DNA of 34,349 nt, from positions 1-34,349 of the forward strand of contig CALBLI010000022.1 in assembly GCA_937896065.1 (NCBI GenBank). Reading direction: 5' to 3'. The notes below the pieces were generated by a model. That model was given only the letters and a program-made list of their open reading frames with translations. It was not told where the DNA came from and made no database searches. The position numbers were made by a program, and so were the translations under genes. Source of the DNA: an uncultured Caryophanales bacterium (GTDB taxonomy: Bacteria; Bacillota_I; Bacilli_A; RFN20; CAG-288). Positions 7,191-15,689 of the stretch are shown one piece after another (position 1 is the stretch's first letter; the number at the start of each line of letters is the position of its first letter).

Positions 7191-9731
7191 TTAGTAAATT
7201 TTAATATCCATTGATTTTTCAGTGATGTGAACTTTAGAAATATCAAATCTGACTATGACTTTCTTGTCAGTAATTTCTTTATCAGTCAAAATGTAAACAT
7301 CACTTGTACCAAAATCATCAGTGTATGCACATTTTACAAATTTCTTCTTTCCATAATCAAGATTTTCAATAACAGTTAATTCAAGACCTTCATCTGCAAA
7401 AATATAGGCATCATGAGGAATTTCAATCAAATATTGTTTTGTAAAAACATTGATTCCTAAACCTTGAATCATTTTATTTGATATAGCATCGCTTGATAAA
7501 GTAACAAAATTATTAGTTTTAAAGAAGAAAACGATATTAGCAATATTAATCTTCTGCTGATATTCATTATTGATAGCTTTCAAATTCTTTTTATATTCTT
7601 TTTCAATTTTCTTTAAAGGATAAGCTTCATTATTGCATCTATCAACTAAATCACTGTGTTCTTTCTTATAAGAAGTGATCTTTCTTTTGCAAGCACCCTT
7701 TAATGCGTTTAAATCACTTTCAAATGCAACAGCTTCAAGATTGAGTCTCTTATCTAATTCATTTTTCTTTTCAATACTTAAGTTGCCTTTGAATTCACGT
7801 AATTCTTGTGCACGTTTTCGATAGGCATCTTTGTCTTTATTAATTAATTTAAATTGTTCAAAAGCTGATATCTCATCATTTTTAATCTTATCGTATAAGG
7901 CATCAACATCTTTGACGATTTGTGCATTTTTATCTTGGTGTTTATTCTTTAAATCAAGAGCTTTTTCGTTATATTCTTTTTTGGCTTCAGCAATTTTTAA
8001 ATCACGATTTTTCTTGCTCTCTTCTAAGGCTAATTCATTTTTTAAGACAATTGTTTTGGAATTAACTTTTTCAGCTTCTTGATGTTCTTTATTATATGTA
8101 TCAGTCAGCTGTTTAAGTATTGGATCATAATGATTTCTGACATTATTTTCTCTTGCTTTTAACACTGAATCATATTTATCACCAATAAAACTTTTAGCAG
8201 TTAAATGATTCATAAAGATAGCATTGATTTTGTCATATTCAGGGACAGCATCAAATACTACCTTATTATCTTTAATGAATTTAACGTTTGTAAAATCAAT
8301 TTCTAAGTCAACGCCACTTCCAATATTCATCTCTTCATTAGATTGTGAGAAGATGAGCTGATTATCGAATCCTACACCAACTAAATTGATATTATCAATT
8401 TTTTCAAATACATCAACTTTGAGTGAAGCATTATCATTTTTAACAATGGTTACTGCTGATGTTGGGAAAAGTAAATCGTAGTTTCCATCATCAACTTTAA
8501 TTGCATTAGGTAGTGACAAAGTCTTACCACCGATAGTGATTTGACCATTACTGACTGTGCATGAAATCAAATTTTCTTCAGGAATTCTTGGATTGATTGT
8601 TTTTTCACTATCAATATCGAATAAATGCATCTTACTAACATCGATTGCACACTTTTTAATATCACCCTTTTTAAAGCCATATGTGGATGTGCCTTTAACA
8701 ATAACACGGGTTGCAGTTTCAGAAAAGCCATCACCTTGCATGTTGATATCGCCATAAATTAGAGTTTCATTTCCAAGTTCTTCAAAGTGAGATATGCGAA
8801 CATCCATCAAATATTTAGCTTTATTAACAATATCTGGTTCAAATGATAAATTCTCACATCTTAGACCAACAATAACCTCACTCTTACCATCAAAATATTG
8901 TGGTTTAACTTTAGCCATCAAAGCCTGTGAGACTTTAAAAGAGTTCTCACTCCACTTAAAAGAAACGTTGATATCACTTTTCTCTCTACTTAAATAGGCA
9001 TGGAAGAAATTCATCTGAGGTGTTCCGATAAAGCCAGCAACAAATAAATTATCAGGATAGTCATATAAATTTTTAGGAGTATCAATTTGCATGATTCTTC
9101 CTAACTTCATAACAACAACTCTAGTTCCTAAAGTCATTGCTTCAACTTGATCGTGTGTGACATAAATGAAAGTGGTCTTCAATTCATCATGAAGTTTAGC
9201 AATTTCACTTCTCATTTGTGATCTGAGTTTGGCATCAAGATTTGATAAAGGTTCATCTAAAAGCATGACTTTTGGATTTCTTAAGATAGCACGGCCTAAA
9301 GCAACTCTTTGTCTTTGACCACCTGACATTGCTTTAGGTTTACGATCTAAATACTCAGTCAAATCTAAGACCTTTGCTGCCCATAAAACCTTTTCATGAA
9401 TTTCAGCATTTGGGACGTGTCTCAATTTTAAACCAAAGGCCATATTTTCATAAACAGTCATGTGTGGATATAAAGCATAGTTTTGGAAAACCATTGCAAT
9501 ATCTCGATCTTTTGGTTCGACATCATTAACGATGGTATCATCGATGTAAAGTTCACCAGCACTGATATCTTCAAGACCTGCAATCATTCTCAAAGTTGTT
9601 GATTTACCGCATCCTGATGGACCAACAAAAACAATAAATTCTTTATCTTGAATCTCCATTGAGAAATCAGATACAGCTTTAGTTCCATTTGGATATACTT
9701 TATAAATGTGTTCTAATTTTAATCCAGCCAT
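7191..9731 (-). CDS. Sugar ABC transporter ATPase with long coiled-coil extension (MsmX/UgpC type)
   Basis: Residues 1 to about 240 form a standard CUT1 ATPase: Walker A GPSGCGKST (37-45), Q-loop VFQNYALYPH (81-90), signature MSGGQ (135-139; usual LSGGQ), Walker B VMLLDE (155-160) and switch H193. A TOBE/MalK-like regulatory part follows to about 390, ending in KMHLFD, where MsmX proteins (about 370 residues) normally stop. This protein runs on to 846: a second TOBE-like beta region (about 395-520), a very Lys/Glu-rich predicted coiled coil (about 540-740), and a C-terminal beta region (745-846) whose last stretch (FDISKVHITE) again resembles a MalK end. It has a strong AAGGAGG site at 9731. 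It powers the MalFG importer. The extension is in frame and has typical local codon use; its function is unknown. Confidence 0.92.
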   Translation of the reverse strand: MAGLKLEHIYKVYPNGTKAVSDFSMEIQDKEFIVFVGPSGCGKSTTLRMIAGLEDISAGELYIDDTIVNDVEPKDRDIAMVFQNYALYPHMTVYENMAFGLKLRHVPNAEIHEKVLWAAKVLDLTEYLDRKPKAMSGGQRQRVALGRAILRNPKVMLLDEPLSNLDAKLRSQMRSEIAKLHDELKTTFIYVTHDQVEAMTLGTRVVVMKLGRIMQIDTPKNLYDYPDNLFVAGFIGTPQMNFFHAYLSREKSDINVSFKWSENSFKVSQALMAKVKPQYFDGKSEVIVGLRCENLSFEPDIVNKAKYLMDVRISHFEELGNETLIYGDINMQGDGFSETATRVIVKGTSTYGFKKGDIKKCAIDVSKMHLFDIDSEKTINPRIPEENLISCTVSNGQITIGGKTLSLPNAIKVDDGNYDLLFPTSAVTIVKNDNASLKVDVFEKIDNINLVGVGFDNQLIFSQSNEEMNIGSGVDLEIDFTNVKFIKDNKVVFDAVPEYDKINAIFMNHLTAKSFIGDKYDSVLKARENNVRNHYDPILKQLTDTYNKEHQEAEKVNSKTIVLKNELALEESKKNRDLKIAEAKKEYNEKALDLKNKHQDKNAQIVKDVDALYDKIKNDEISAFEQFKLINKDKDAYRKRAQELREFKGNLSIEKKNELDKRLNLEAVAFESDLNALKGACKRKITSYKKEHSDLVDRCNNEAYPLKKIEKEYKKNLKAINNEYQQKINIANIVFFFKTNNFVTLSSDAISNKMIQGLGINVFTKQYLIEIPHDAYIFADEGLELTVIENLDYGKKKFVKCAYTDDFGTSDVYILTDKEITDKKVIVRFDISKVHITEKSMDIKIY

Positions 9732-9745
9732 AATATTTGACCTCC

Positions 9746-11359
9746 TTATTTTAATATGACGATACTATATGGTGGTAATTTGATAGTTTTATCATCAATT
9801 TGACCAATATATTTGTTTTCATAATCTTCATTATCAGTTATTTGACCGACAACTTTAGTGAAATTATATTCACTTATGTCGAATGTCAAATCATTTGTTG
9901 GTGAGAAATTAAATATAATACCAATCTCACTATTTTGATAAGTTTTTTTAATAGCTAATATTTTATTATCTCTATCTTGCAACAGAAGAGAAGGGCTACC
10001 GCGAGAAATCTCAGGATTTTGATTTCTTATAAGCAGTACTTTTTTATAGTAGTTATAGATAGATGATTTATCATTCATCTGTGTTTTAACGTCTTTGTAA
10101 ACATAATTAGTTTTACTGGTTCCAACAGGTGGTTTACAATCACCTTTATCTTCACCCCATTTGATGGGAATTCTGACATCTTGATCAGGAGATGAACCAG
10201 TATTTGTTCCAACCATACCGACTTCATCGCCATAATAAGTGAAAGTAGAGCCATTTAACATCTGAAGTAATGCATATTGGAATTTTGATCTTTTAATATT
10301 TCCAGTTGATGTATATCTTGGCATATCATGATTATCAAGAAATGGAGCAGGGATATGACTACTAGCAATTTTTATATTAGATAAAAGACCACTATAATAT
10401 GTGTTCAACATTTTGCCATCCAGATTTAAACTATTTATAAGATAACTTGATGGGGCCGAGACACTGCAAGAAAAGTTAAAGAAAGAATCAATACCGCTTG
10501 CATAGTATTCAGAAAGGGTGCTTGCACTTGTTTCCCAACATTCACCAACAATATAAGCATCTTTATTTTTTGCTTTGACCCATTCATTAATTTTTGATAA
10601 CAGTTCAATATTTTTAGCTTTGCTATCCAAGTAATAATACTTGACAGCATCTAGACGAAATCCGTCAACACCTTTATCTAAGTAGAAATTAATAATGTTT
10701 TGAAATTCTTCTCTGACGTATGGATTATCGCAGTTGTACTCAGGCATATCATTTGAGAAATTAGCTTCGTAGTAGAAATCATGGCTAGGAACTTTTACAT
10801 AGCCTGATGGTGGAACATCTCCATCATAGAAACTATAATAGTCTTTATATTTTTCTTCTTCAGCAGTTAAAGTTGAACCCGAAATATATTTTTGATGAGC
10901 AGCTACTGATTTTGAAAATAATGGATGATTTAGACTTGAATGATTTAAAACTAAATCAAGAATCAATTTTATATCTCTTTTATGACATTCATTGATCAGA
11001 TTTTCTAAATCATTCATTGAACCATAACTAGAGTCAATTTCATAATAATCTAGTACGTCATATTTATGATATGATGTTGACTTGTTAATAGGCATCAACC
11101 AAATTCCATTAAAACCTAAATCTTTGATATAATCAAGTTTTTCAACAACTCCTTGTAAATCACCTTGTTTATCACCATTAGAATCATAAAATGAACCAAC
11201 ATAAATCTCATACCAATTACGATAATTATCTTCGATAATATTCATAGATTTAAGTTCCTCAGTAATTTTTATTCCATATGGATTATTATTTTTATGACAA
11301 CTAGATAATAAAGATGCAACTAGCAAAAGTGAAGTTGTACATTTCTTGATGACTCTCAT
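9746..11359 (-). CDS. GH13 alpha-amylase-family lipoprotein
   Basis: This is a 537-residue surface enzyme with signal peptide and lipobox LSSC (C21). The GH13 barrel starts near residue 48 (NWYEIYVGSFYDSNGDKQGD). The conserved regions are DLVLNH (135-140), nucleophile D237 in GFRLDAVK, acid/base E273 in GECWE and the stabilising D345 in LDNHD. GH13 enzymes of this layout are alpha-amylases, neopullulanases or oligo-glucosidases; the sequence alone does not fix the product profile. It starts four bases after malG, using AAAGG within the malG end as ribosome binding site. It probably trims alpha-1,4 dextrins at the surface into the size the ABC importer accepts. Confidence 0.93.
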   Translation of the reverse strand: MRVIKKCTTSLLLVASLLSSCHKNNNPYGIKITEELKSMNIIEDNYRNWYEIYVGSFYDSNGDKQGDLQGVVEKLDYIKDLGFNGIWLMPINKSTSYHKYDVLDYYEIDSSYGSMNDLENLINECHKRDIKLILDLVLNHSSLNHPLFSKSVAAHQKYISGSTLTAEEEKYKDYYSFYDGDVPPSGYVKVPSHDFYYEANFSNDMPEYNCDNPYVREEFQNIINFYLDKGVDGFRLDAVKYYYLDSKAKNIELLSKINEWVKAKNKDAYIVGECWETSASTLSEYYASGIDSFFNFSCSVSAPSSYLINSLNLDGKMLNTYYSGLLSNIKIASSHIPAPFLDNHDMPRYTSTGNIKRSKFQYALLQMLNGSTFTYYGDEVGMVGTNTGSSPDQDVRIPIKWGEDKGDCKPPVGTSKTNYVYKDVKTQMNDKSSIYNYYKKVLLIRNQNPEISRGSPSLLLQDRDNKILAIKKTYQNSEIGIIFNFSPTNDLTFDISEYNFTKVVGQITDNEDYENKYIGQIDDKTIKLPPYSIVILK

Positions 11360-11363
11360 AGAA

Positions 11364-12305
11364 TTAACCTTTGACAGCTCCGCCAGTTACACCTTCTACA
11401 TAATAGCTTTGTAAGGCAAAGAATAAGACCATAATAGGAATAGAAACTACAACAGCGGCAGCACAGAATATTGGGAAATAATTAGTTCCAGCTTCTTTGC
11501 CAAGCATCTGTTGCAAACCAACAGCAACATTGAATAATTTACTATCACCACCTGCCATGACAGATGCTAACATATAATCACCCCACGGAGCAGTGAAAGC
11601 TAATAAAACAGTATAAACAATGATTGGCTTAGATAAAGGCATAATGACTTTCCAAAAGATGGTGTTCTTGTTTGCACCATCAATCATAGCGGCTTCATCA
11701 AGAGAAGTAGAAATTGTATCAAAATAACCTTTAGCAACATAATAATTCATAACACAACCGGAAATGTAAACAAGCACCAAGCCAAATAATGCAGGCATAC
11801 CTTGATTTAAGTTGAATTGTTTTAAAATGTAATAAGTTATAATCATTCCTAAAAAGCCAGGGAACATGCCAATAATTAATATCAAACGCATGTAAGCTTT
11901 TCTAGCTTTAAATCTCAATCTTGAGAAAGAGTACGCACTGATTAGAGTGAACACTGTATTTAAAACAGAAACAACTAAAGCGATAACTAAGGTATTTAGA
12001 TACCAACGCCAGAAAGGATATGTTTTAGCAACAGTGACATCTTTTCCACCAAGACTCATTGTAAATGAAGGATCAAATAATGCACGATAATTATCTAAAG
12101 TCCATTTGTTTGGAATGATCAAGCTTGCTTCATATGTCTTAGCAAATGATTGAATTATCAAATAAATAAATGGTAAAATCCAAAGAACTGATAAGACAAT
12201 CAAAATAATGTAAATGATTGTACGAGTAGATATTTCCCTAATTTTTCTACCGCCAGACATTTTAGAGTCGGCAAAATAACTAAATTTTTTATCGGGTTTC
12301 ATCAT
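11364..12305 (-). CDS. malG: Maltodextrin ABC transporter permease, MalG type
   Basis: This 313-residue membrane protein has about six transmembrane segments and the EAA loop EAAMIDGANKNTIFWKVIMP (residues about 212-231), which docks on the ATPase. It is the shorter of the two CUT1 permeases. The N-terminus carries a cytosolic basic stretch (SGGRKIREISTRT) before the first helix. Its ATG overlaps the malF stop codon (ATGA), a sign of coupled translation that keeps the two subunits equal. It would form the import channel with MalF and be fed by the malE lipoprotein. Maltodextrin specificity is inferred from the amylase, pullulanase and malQ neighbours. Confidence 0.94.
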   Translation of the reverse strand: MMKPDKKFSYFADSKMSGGRKIREISTRTIIYIILIVLSVLWILPFIYLIIQSFAKTYEASLIIPNKWTLDNYRALFDPSFTMSLGGKDVTVAKTYPFWRWYLNTLVIALVVSVLNTVFTLISAYSFSRLRFKARKAYMRLILIIGMFPGFLGMIITYYILKQFNLNQGMPALFGLVLVYISGCVMNYYVAKGYFDTISTSLDEAAMIDGANKNTIFWKVIMPLSKPIIVYTVLLAFTAPWGDYMLASVMAGGDSKLFNVAVGLQQMLGKEAGTNYFPIFCAAAVVVSIPIMVLFFALQSYYVEGVTGGAVKG

Positions 12306-13855
12306 TGGAAGTCTCCTTCATTTTTAACAGCATTCGTTCTACCATAAACAATAGATGAAACAGTAGCTAAGATAATAAAGATAACAATACCAATAACGGA
12401 AGCTACACCATATTCTTTATTAGTAGATGTCATGACCATCTTATATAACCATGTGATGAGTAAATCAGTTTGACCAGCACTATATACTTTCGATGTATCT
12501 ATCAAATTACCATTGATATTAGTAAACATTGGATTACCACCTGATAATAGATAAATGACATTGAAATTATTGATGTTTCCAACAAAGGTAGAAATAAGAT
12601 ACGGGCCAGTTACAAATAACATATAGGGTAAAGTAATTTTCATATACATTTTAAATGGACTTGCCCCATCAATACGTGCTGATTCATATAAATCAGCGGG
12701 AATATTCATAAGTATTCCAGAACACATAAGCATGGTATAAGGAATACCAATCCACATATTGACAACAATTATTGTTATTTTAGCAGTCAATGCATCATCT
12801 AAAAAACCGATAGGTGAAGATATCCATCCCCACTTCAATAATAGAGAATTAATACCACCATTCTCAGCTAACAATTTAGATAAGAATAATAAGGAAATAA
12901 ACTGAGGAACAGCAATAGTAGTTACAAGAATTGTACGCCATATTTTCTTCAGACGAATTCCTTTGCGATTGATAAGCATGGCAACAATCATACCAAAGAA
13001 ATAATTGGTGAAAGTTGCAAATATAGCCCAAATTAAAGTCCATAGCATTATTCTAGCAAAAACAGCCACAAAATCATCACCACCAACATTGGTTAAACCA
13101 AACAGAGTTTTAAAGTTATACATACCAACCCAATCAAATAGATGTTTTGGATTCATGTAAGTTGAGGAGTAATTTGTAAACGCAACTAAAATCATGACAA
13201 TCAATGGAAGAATAGTAAATAATACTAGGCCAAATGTTGGAAAAGATAATAAAACTTTATGAAAATTTTGACCAACAAGACTTTTTAAAGTGTCTTTATC
13301 AGTAATTGATTTTCCAATTCCATTTAAACTCTCAAGTTCATGATTTTCTTTAACTTGAACGGTCCATAAAAAGAAAAAGATACCAATCAATATTAAAGTA
13401 ATAACAAAATTTAAAAGCAATAATAAACTATCATCACCTACTTTTGCAGTAATATTGACATAAACGCCAACATCCTCATCAAAATAGGTTGCGGTTTTTG
13501 AAACATAACCGAAGGTGCCAATTTTCGCAAATGCACTAGCACCAGTTGTGCATATGAAGTATATAAAAATAACCTCATATAAAAGGTAAAAGAATCCTTT
13601 GATATATTGCTTTCTAAAAATATGTCCAAATCCCATGACAAAAAATGATGTTCTGGTTTTCCAATCACCAGTTGCAAAAATGTCTACTATTTGGATAAAA
13701 AAGTTTGCAATTGCCTTACCAATTTTTTTAAATAAATTTAAAAGTGTAACTGAAAAGAAGTGTGCAATACCTTTTGGTATAGCACAAAAAAAACTAGTTA
13801 TTTTATGTAAAATTCTTTTATGTATTGGAAGAGCAAGATATTCAATTGTAGTCAT
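12302..13855 (-). CDS. malF: Maltodextrin ABC transporter permease, MalF type
   Basis: This 517-residue membrane protein is longer than typical Gram-positive MalF/MdxF (about 430). It starts with an amphipathic N-terminal region of roughly 65 residues. Two early hydrophobic segments (about 84-105 and 147-165) enclose an external loop, and the permease core follows from about 203. The EAA loop ESARIDGASPFKMYMKITLP lies near residues 395-414. The start at 13855 follows AAAGGTGA with short spacing. It forms the channel with MalG. It is separated from malE by a strong hairpin and fused by ATGA to malG. Confidence 0.94.
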   Translation of the reverse strand: MTTIEYLALPIHKRILHKITSFFCAIPKGIAHFFSVTLLNLFKKIGKAIANFFIQIVDIFATGDWKTRTSFFVMGFGHIFRKQYIKGFFYLLYEVIFIYFICTTGASAFAKIGTFGYVSKTATYFDEDVGVYVNITAKVGDDSLLLLLNFVITLILIGIFFFLWTVQVKENHELESLNGIGKSITDKDTLKSLVGQNFHKVLLSFPTFGLVLFTILPLIVMILVAFTNYSSTYMNPKHLFDWVGMYNFKTLFGLTNVGGDDFVAVFARIMLWTLIWAIFATFTNYFFGMIVAMLINRKGIRLKKIWRTILVTTIAVPQFISLLFLSKLLAENGGINSLLLKWGWISSPIGFLDDALTAKITIIVVNMWIGIPYTMLMCSGILMNIPADLYESARIDGASPFKMYMKITLPYMLFVTGPYLISTFVGNINNFNVIYLLSGGNPMFTNINGNLIDTSKVYSAGQTDLLITWLYKMVMTSTNKEYGVASVIGIVIFIILATVSSIVYGRTNAVKNEGDFQ

Positions 13856-13871
13856 AACTCACCTTTATAAA

Positions 13872-13901
13872 AGATTACGTAGGCAGTAGCCTACGTAATC
13901 T
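13872..13901 (-). terminator. Intercistronic hairpin between malE and malF
   Basis: A perfect 13-bp inverted repeat (13872-13884 and 13889-13901, loop 13885-13888) fills the malE-malF gap. On the minus strand it is followed by TTTTAT and then the malF ribosome binding site. It could end part of the transcripts or protect the malE mRNA 3' end, giving more binding protein than permease. Confidence 0.7.
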
Positions 13902-13914
13902 ATATTTGTTTTTA

Positions 13915-15186
13915 TTATTTATTATCGTCTGTTTTGTCTTCTTTATTAGCAGCTGATTTAATTGCATTATTCATTGTAGTTAATGCAGCTTTTAAAGTTG
14001 TGTCATTATCATTATCTTTAACAGTTCCGTCGGTTAGTGAAGTAACAAATGTAGCTGGAGCTGACCAGAATGTTCCAGGAACAGCAGTTTGTTCGTGAGC
14101 ATAAGCTGCATGTTCAATTAAAACTTTAACGTTCTCATCAGCAAGAACTGTAGGATCGTTTGCAGCTTCTTTATTACATGGAGTGATTTTACCATGTTCG
14201 AATCTCTTTAATTGACATTCTTTACCTGATAAGAATTTTGCAAGTTCATGAGCAGCAGCAGTGCGTGTTTCATTACCACTTGATCTTGTTGAATTGACAC
14301 CTAATAATTTTCCACCTAAGAATGCACCTAAATTTTTGGTTTCACCATCAACTGTTACAGTTGGCATAGGTGCACAGGCATAATTATCACCTAAAGCAGA
14401 TTTATAGGAAGCAATATCCCAAGTACCTGCAATACATCCAATAAATTTATTTTCTGGTGTAGGAGCAGCCATATCATTTGACCAGGCAGTTGATTTAATT
14501 ATTTTTTGAATACCTTTGGCAGCTTTTAATCCATTAGCACCATCAAAATCAGCTTCAACAGTTTTGACACTACCATCAGCATCAAAAGTCATTGAATAAT
14601 CAGCACCAAAGGTGAACATTGCAGCACCGCCCCAGAAGGCTTCTTTTAAATTATATCCAAATTTATAACCGCCTTTTTCAGCAATGTCTAAAATTTTCTC
14701 AACAGATTTTGCGTCTTCAGGATTTGTAATAATAGATTTATCATATTGGAAATAATAAGTGTTATCACCAGTATATGGATAAGCATAGGTTTCTTTGTTG
14801 AATTTAGCTAAGTTAGCACCTAATGTACTATTGTTATCTTTAACCCATTTAGATTGAGTTGAAGATAATTTTGATAAAGCACCTTTTGTATATAAATCAG
14901 TGATTTTATCAGAAGCGAATTCAAAAACATCTGGTCCTGTTGTCCAATCTTGGATTTCACTATCAACCTTATCTGGTCCATGTTCAATATATTCGATATT
15001 GTAGGTGTTATTATCACCTGCGGCTTTTCTAGCAGCTTTGAAGTCTTCAAATAATTGGGTATTGAAGTCCTTGTCAGATGCAGTACCTGAATAGACTAAA
15101 TCAATAGTTTCTCCCTTGTTTTTGTTACACCCAGTTAATCCGACTACAAGCAATGAACATGTAGCTAAAGCAAATAATTTTTTCAT
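13915..15186 (-). CDS. malE: Maltodextrin-binding lipoprotein
   Basis: This 423-residue extracellular solute-binding protein (family 1) has a signal peptide starting MKKLFALATCSLLVVGLTGC; the lipobox LTGC puts lipidated Cys at 20. The two-lobed binding-protein layout is recognisable, with segments such as GPDVFEFASDKITDLYTKGAL and a late AAAHELAKFLSGKECQ. The start at 15186 follows GAAAGGAG by seven bases; an in-frame ATG at 15213 would add nine residues ahead of the signal peptide and is rejected. It is the first gene of the operon. Substrate binding to maltodextrins is inferred from the operon, since the ligand-site residues cannot be read by eye. Confidence 0.93.
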   Translation of the reverse strand: MKKLFALATCSLLVVGLTGCNKNKGETIDLVYSGTASDKDFNTQLFEDFKAARKAAGDNNTYNIEYIEHGPDKVDSEIQDWTTGPDVFEFASDKITDLYTKGALSKLSSTQSKWVKDNNSTLGANLAKFNKETYAYPYTGDNTYYFQYDKSIITNPEDAKSVEKILDIAEKGGYKFGYNLKEAFWGGAAMFTFGADYSMTFDADGSVKTVEADFDGANGLKAAKGIQKIIKSTAWSNDMAAPTPENKFIGCIAGTWDIASYKSALGDNYACAPMPTVTVDGETKNLGAFLGGKLLGVNSTRSSGNETRTAAAHELAKFLSGKECQLKRFEHGKITPCNKEAANDPTVLADENVKVLIEHAAYAHEQTAVPGTFWSAPATFVTSLTDGTVKDNDNDTTLKAALTTMNNAIKSAANKEDKTDDNK

Positions 15187-15213
15187 GAATTTTCTCCTTT
15201 CAAATATTTGCAT

Positions 15214-15239
15214 AAATAGTAAGTAAGGGCTTACTATTT
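15214..15239 (-). promoter_or_regulatory. Palindrome in the malE leader
   Basis: A perfect 10-bp inverted repeat AAATAGTAAG/CTTACTATTT with a 6-base loop sits 28 bases before the malE start and inside the transcribed leader. It could be an mRNA-stabilising hairpin or an operator. It is not followed by a T-tract on the minus strand. Confidence 0.5.
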
Positions 15240-15332
15240 TTAAATAACATCAACAACACTTTTTATTTTTAATAGATGTAATGTAAATATCAAAAATTAA
15301 AAAACTAAGTGAAATTATGTTATCTATGAAAA

Positions 15333-15361
15333 AGTATACATTAATAGTAATAATAATGCAA
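15333..15361 (-). promoter_or_regulatory. Promoter of the maltodextrin operon
   Basis: On the minus strand, TTGCAT (15356-15361), a 17-base spacer and TATACT (15333-15338) form a good sigma-A-type promoter. Transcription would start near 15326 and leave a leader of about 140 bases before malE. Confidence 0.65.
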
Positions 15362-15370
15362 GCGTTTACA
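15357..15370. promoter_or_regulatory. cre box (CcpA operator) over the operon -35
   Basis: TGCAAGCGTTTACA matches the Gram-positive catabolite-response element (TGWAANCGNTNWCA) at 13 of 14 positions. It overlaps the -35 of the malE promoter, so bound CcpA would block RNA polymerase when preferred sugars are present. CcpA itself is not in the window. Confidence 0.75.
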
Positions 15371-15416
15371 TTCACTAATTAAATGCAGATTATTTCAAAC
15401 TATGTGTATCCAGTTT

Positions 15417-15504
15417 TAATGTATTAGTTCAAAAGCAATGACTAATTATTAAAATTCAAACCAATATATTATTTCTAATGATTTATGTTTTTAAATTAAT
15501 ATCT
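15417..15504 (+). repeat. Dispersed repeat block A, copy 1
   Basis: This 88-base stretch matches 19345-19432 almost without gaps; by eye most positions agree, with a divergent patch after base 70. It includes a small inverted repeat, ATTAGT..ACTAAT. Both copies are intergenic and in the same orientation. Confidence 0.8.
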
Positions 15505-15654
15505 TATTTTCCAAAGTTTGTTTTTTAAAAAAACATGGTTATCCATAAAAGAAAAATATTAAAATTTTAAATAATTATAAAATGAGCAGCTGAAGTTTGA
15601 AAAATGGTATGATAGCTGAGCAAGTTTATCTATAGCATAGTTTTGAATTATAAT

Positions 15655-15688
15655 CACCTCTAGAAGTAAAATCATGGATGTGTTTTTT
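15655..15688 (+). terminator. Terminator-like hairpin with repeat block B, copy 1
   Basis: CACCTCTA (15655-15662) pairs with TGGATGTG (15675-15682), with one mismatch and one wobble, followed by six T. It points on the plus strand into the araC 3' end, with no plus-strand gene before it. Bases 15657-15678 are identical over 22 positions to 19171-19192. Confidence 0.55.
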
Positions 15689-15689
15689 A

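Larger units (their letters stand above)
15371..15689. other. Gene-free stretch between the operon promoter and araC
   Basis: I see no coding frame of note here. It holds the first copy of repeat block A (15417-15504) and of block B (15657-15678), the latter inside a plus-strand terminator-like hairpin. The rest is AT-rich sequence. Confidence 0.6.

Noticed and set aside
7831..8997. Several open frames on the plus strand opposite the ABC ATPase
   Set aside because: They lie opposite a clear gene, lack ribosome binding sites and have Ser/Leu/Phe-rich translations typical of antisense to Lys/Glu-rich coding sequence.
15505..15560. A third shared block (CAAAGTTT followed by a T-run) between 15513 and 19295
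   Set aside because: The similarity is short and AT-rich and does not keep the order of blocks A and B; it may be chance.
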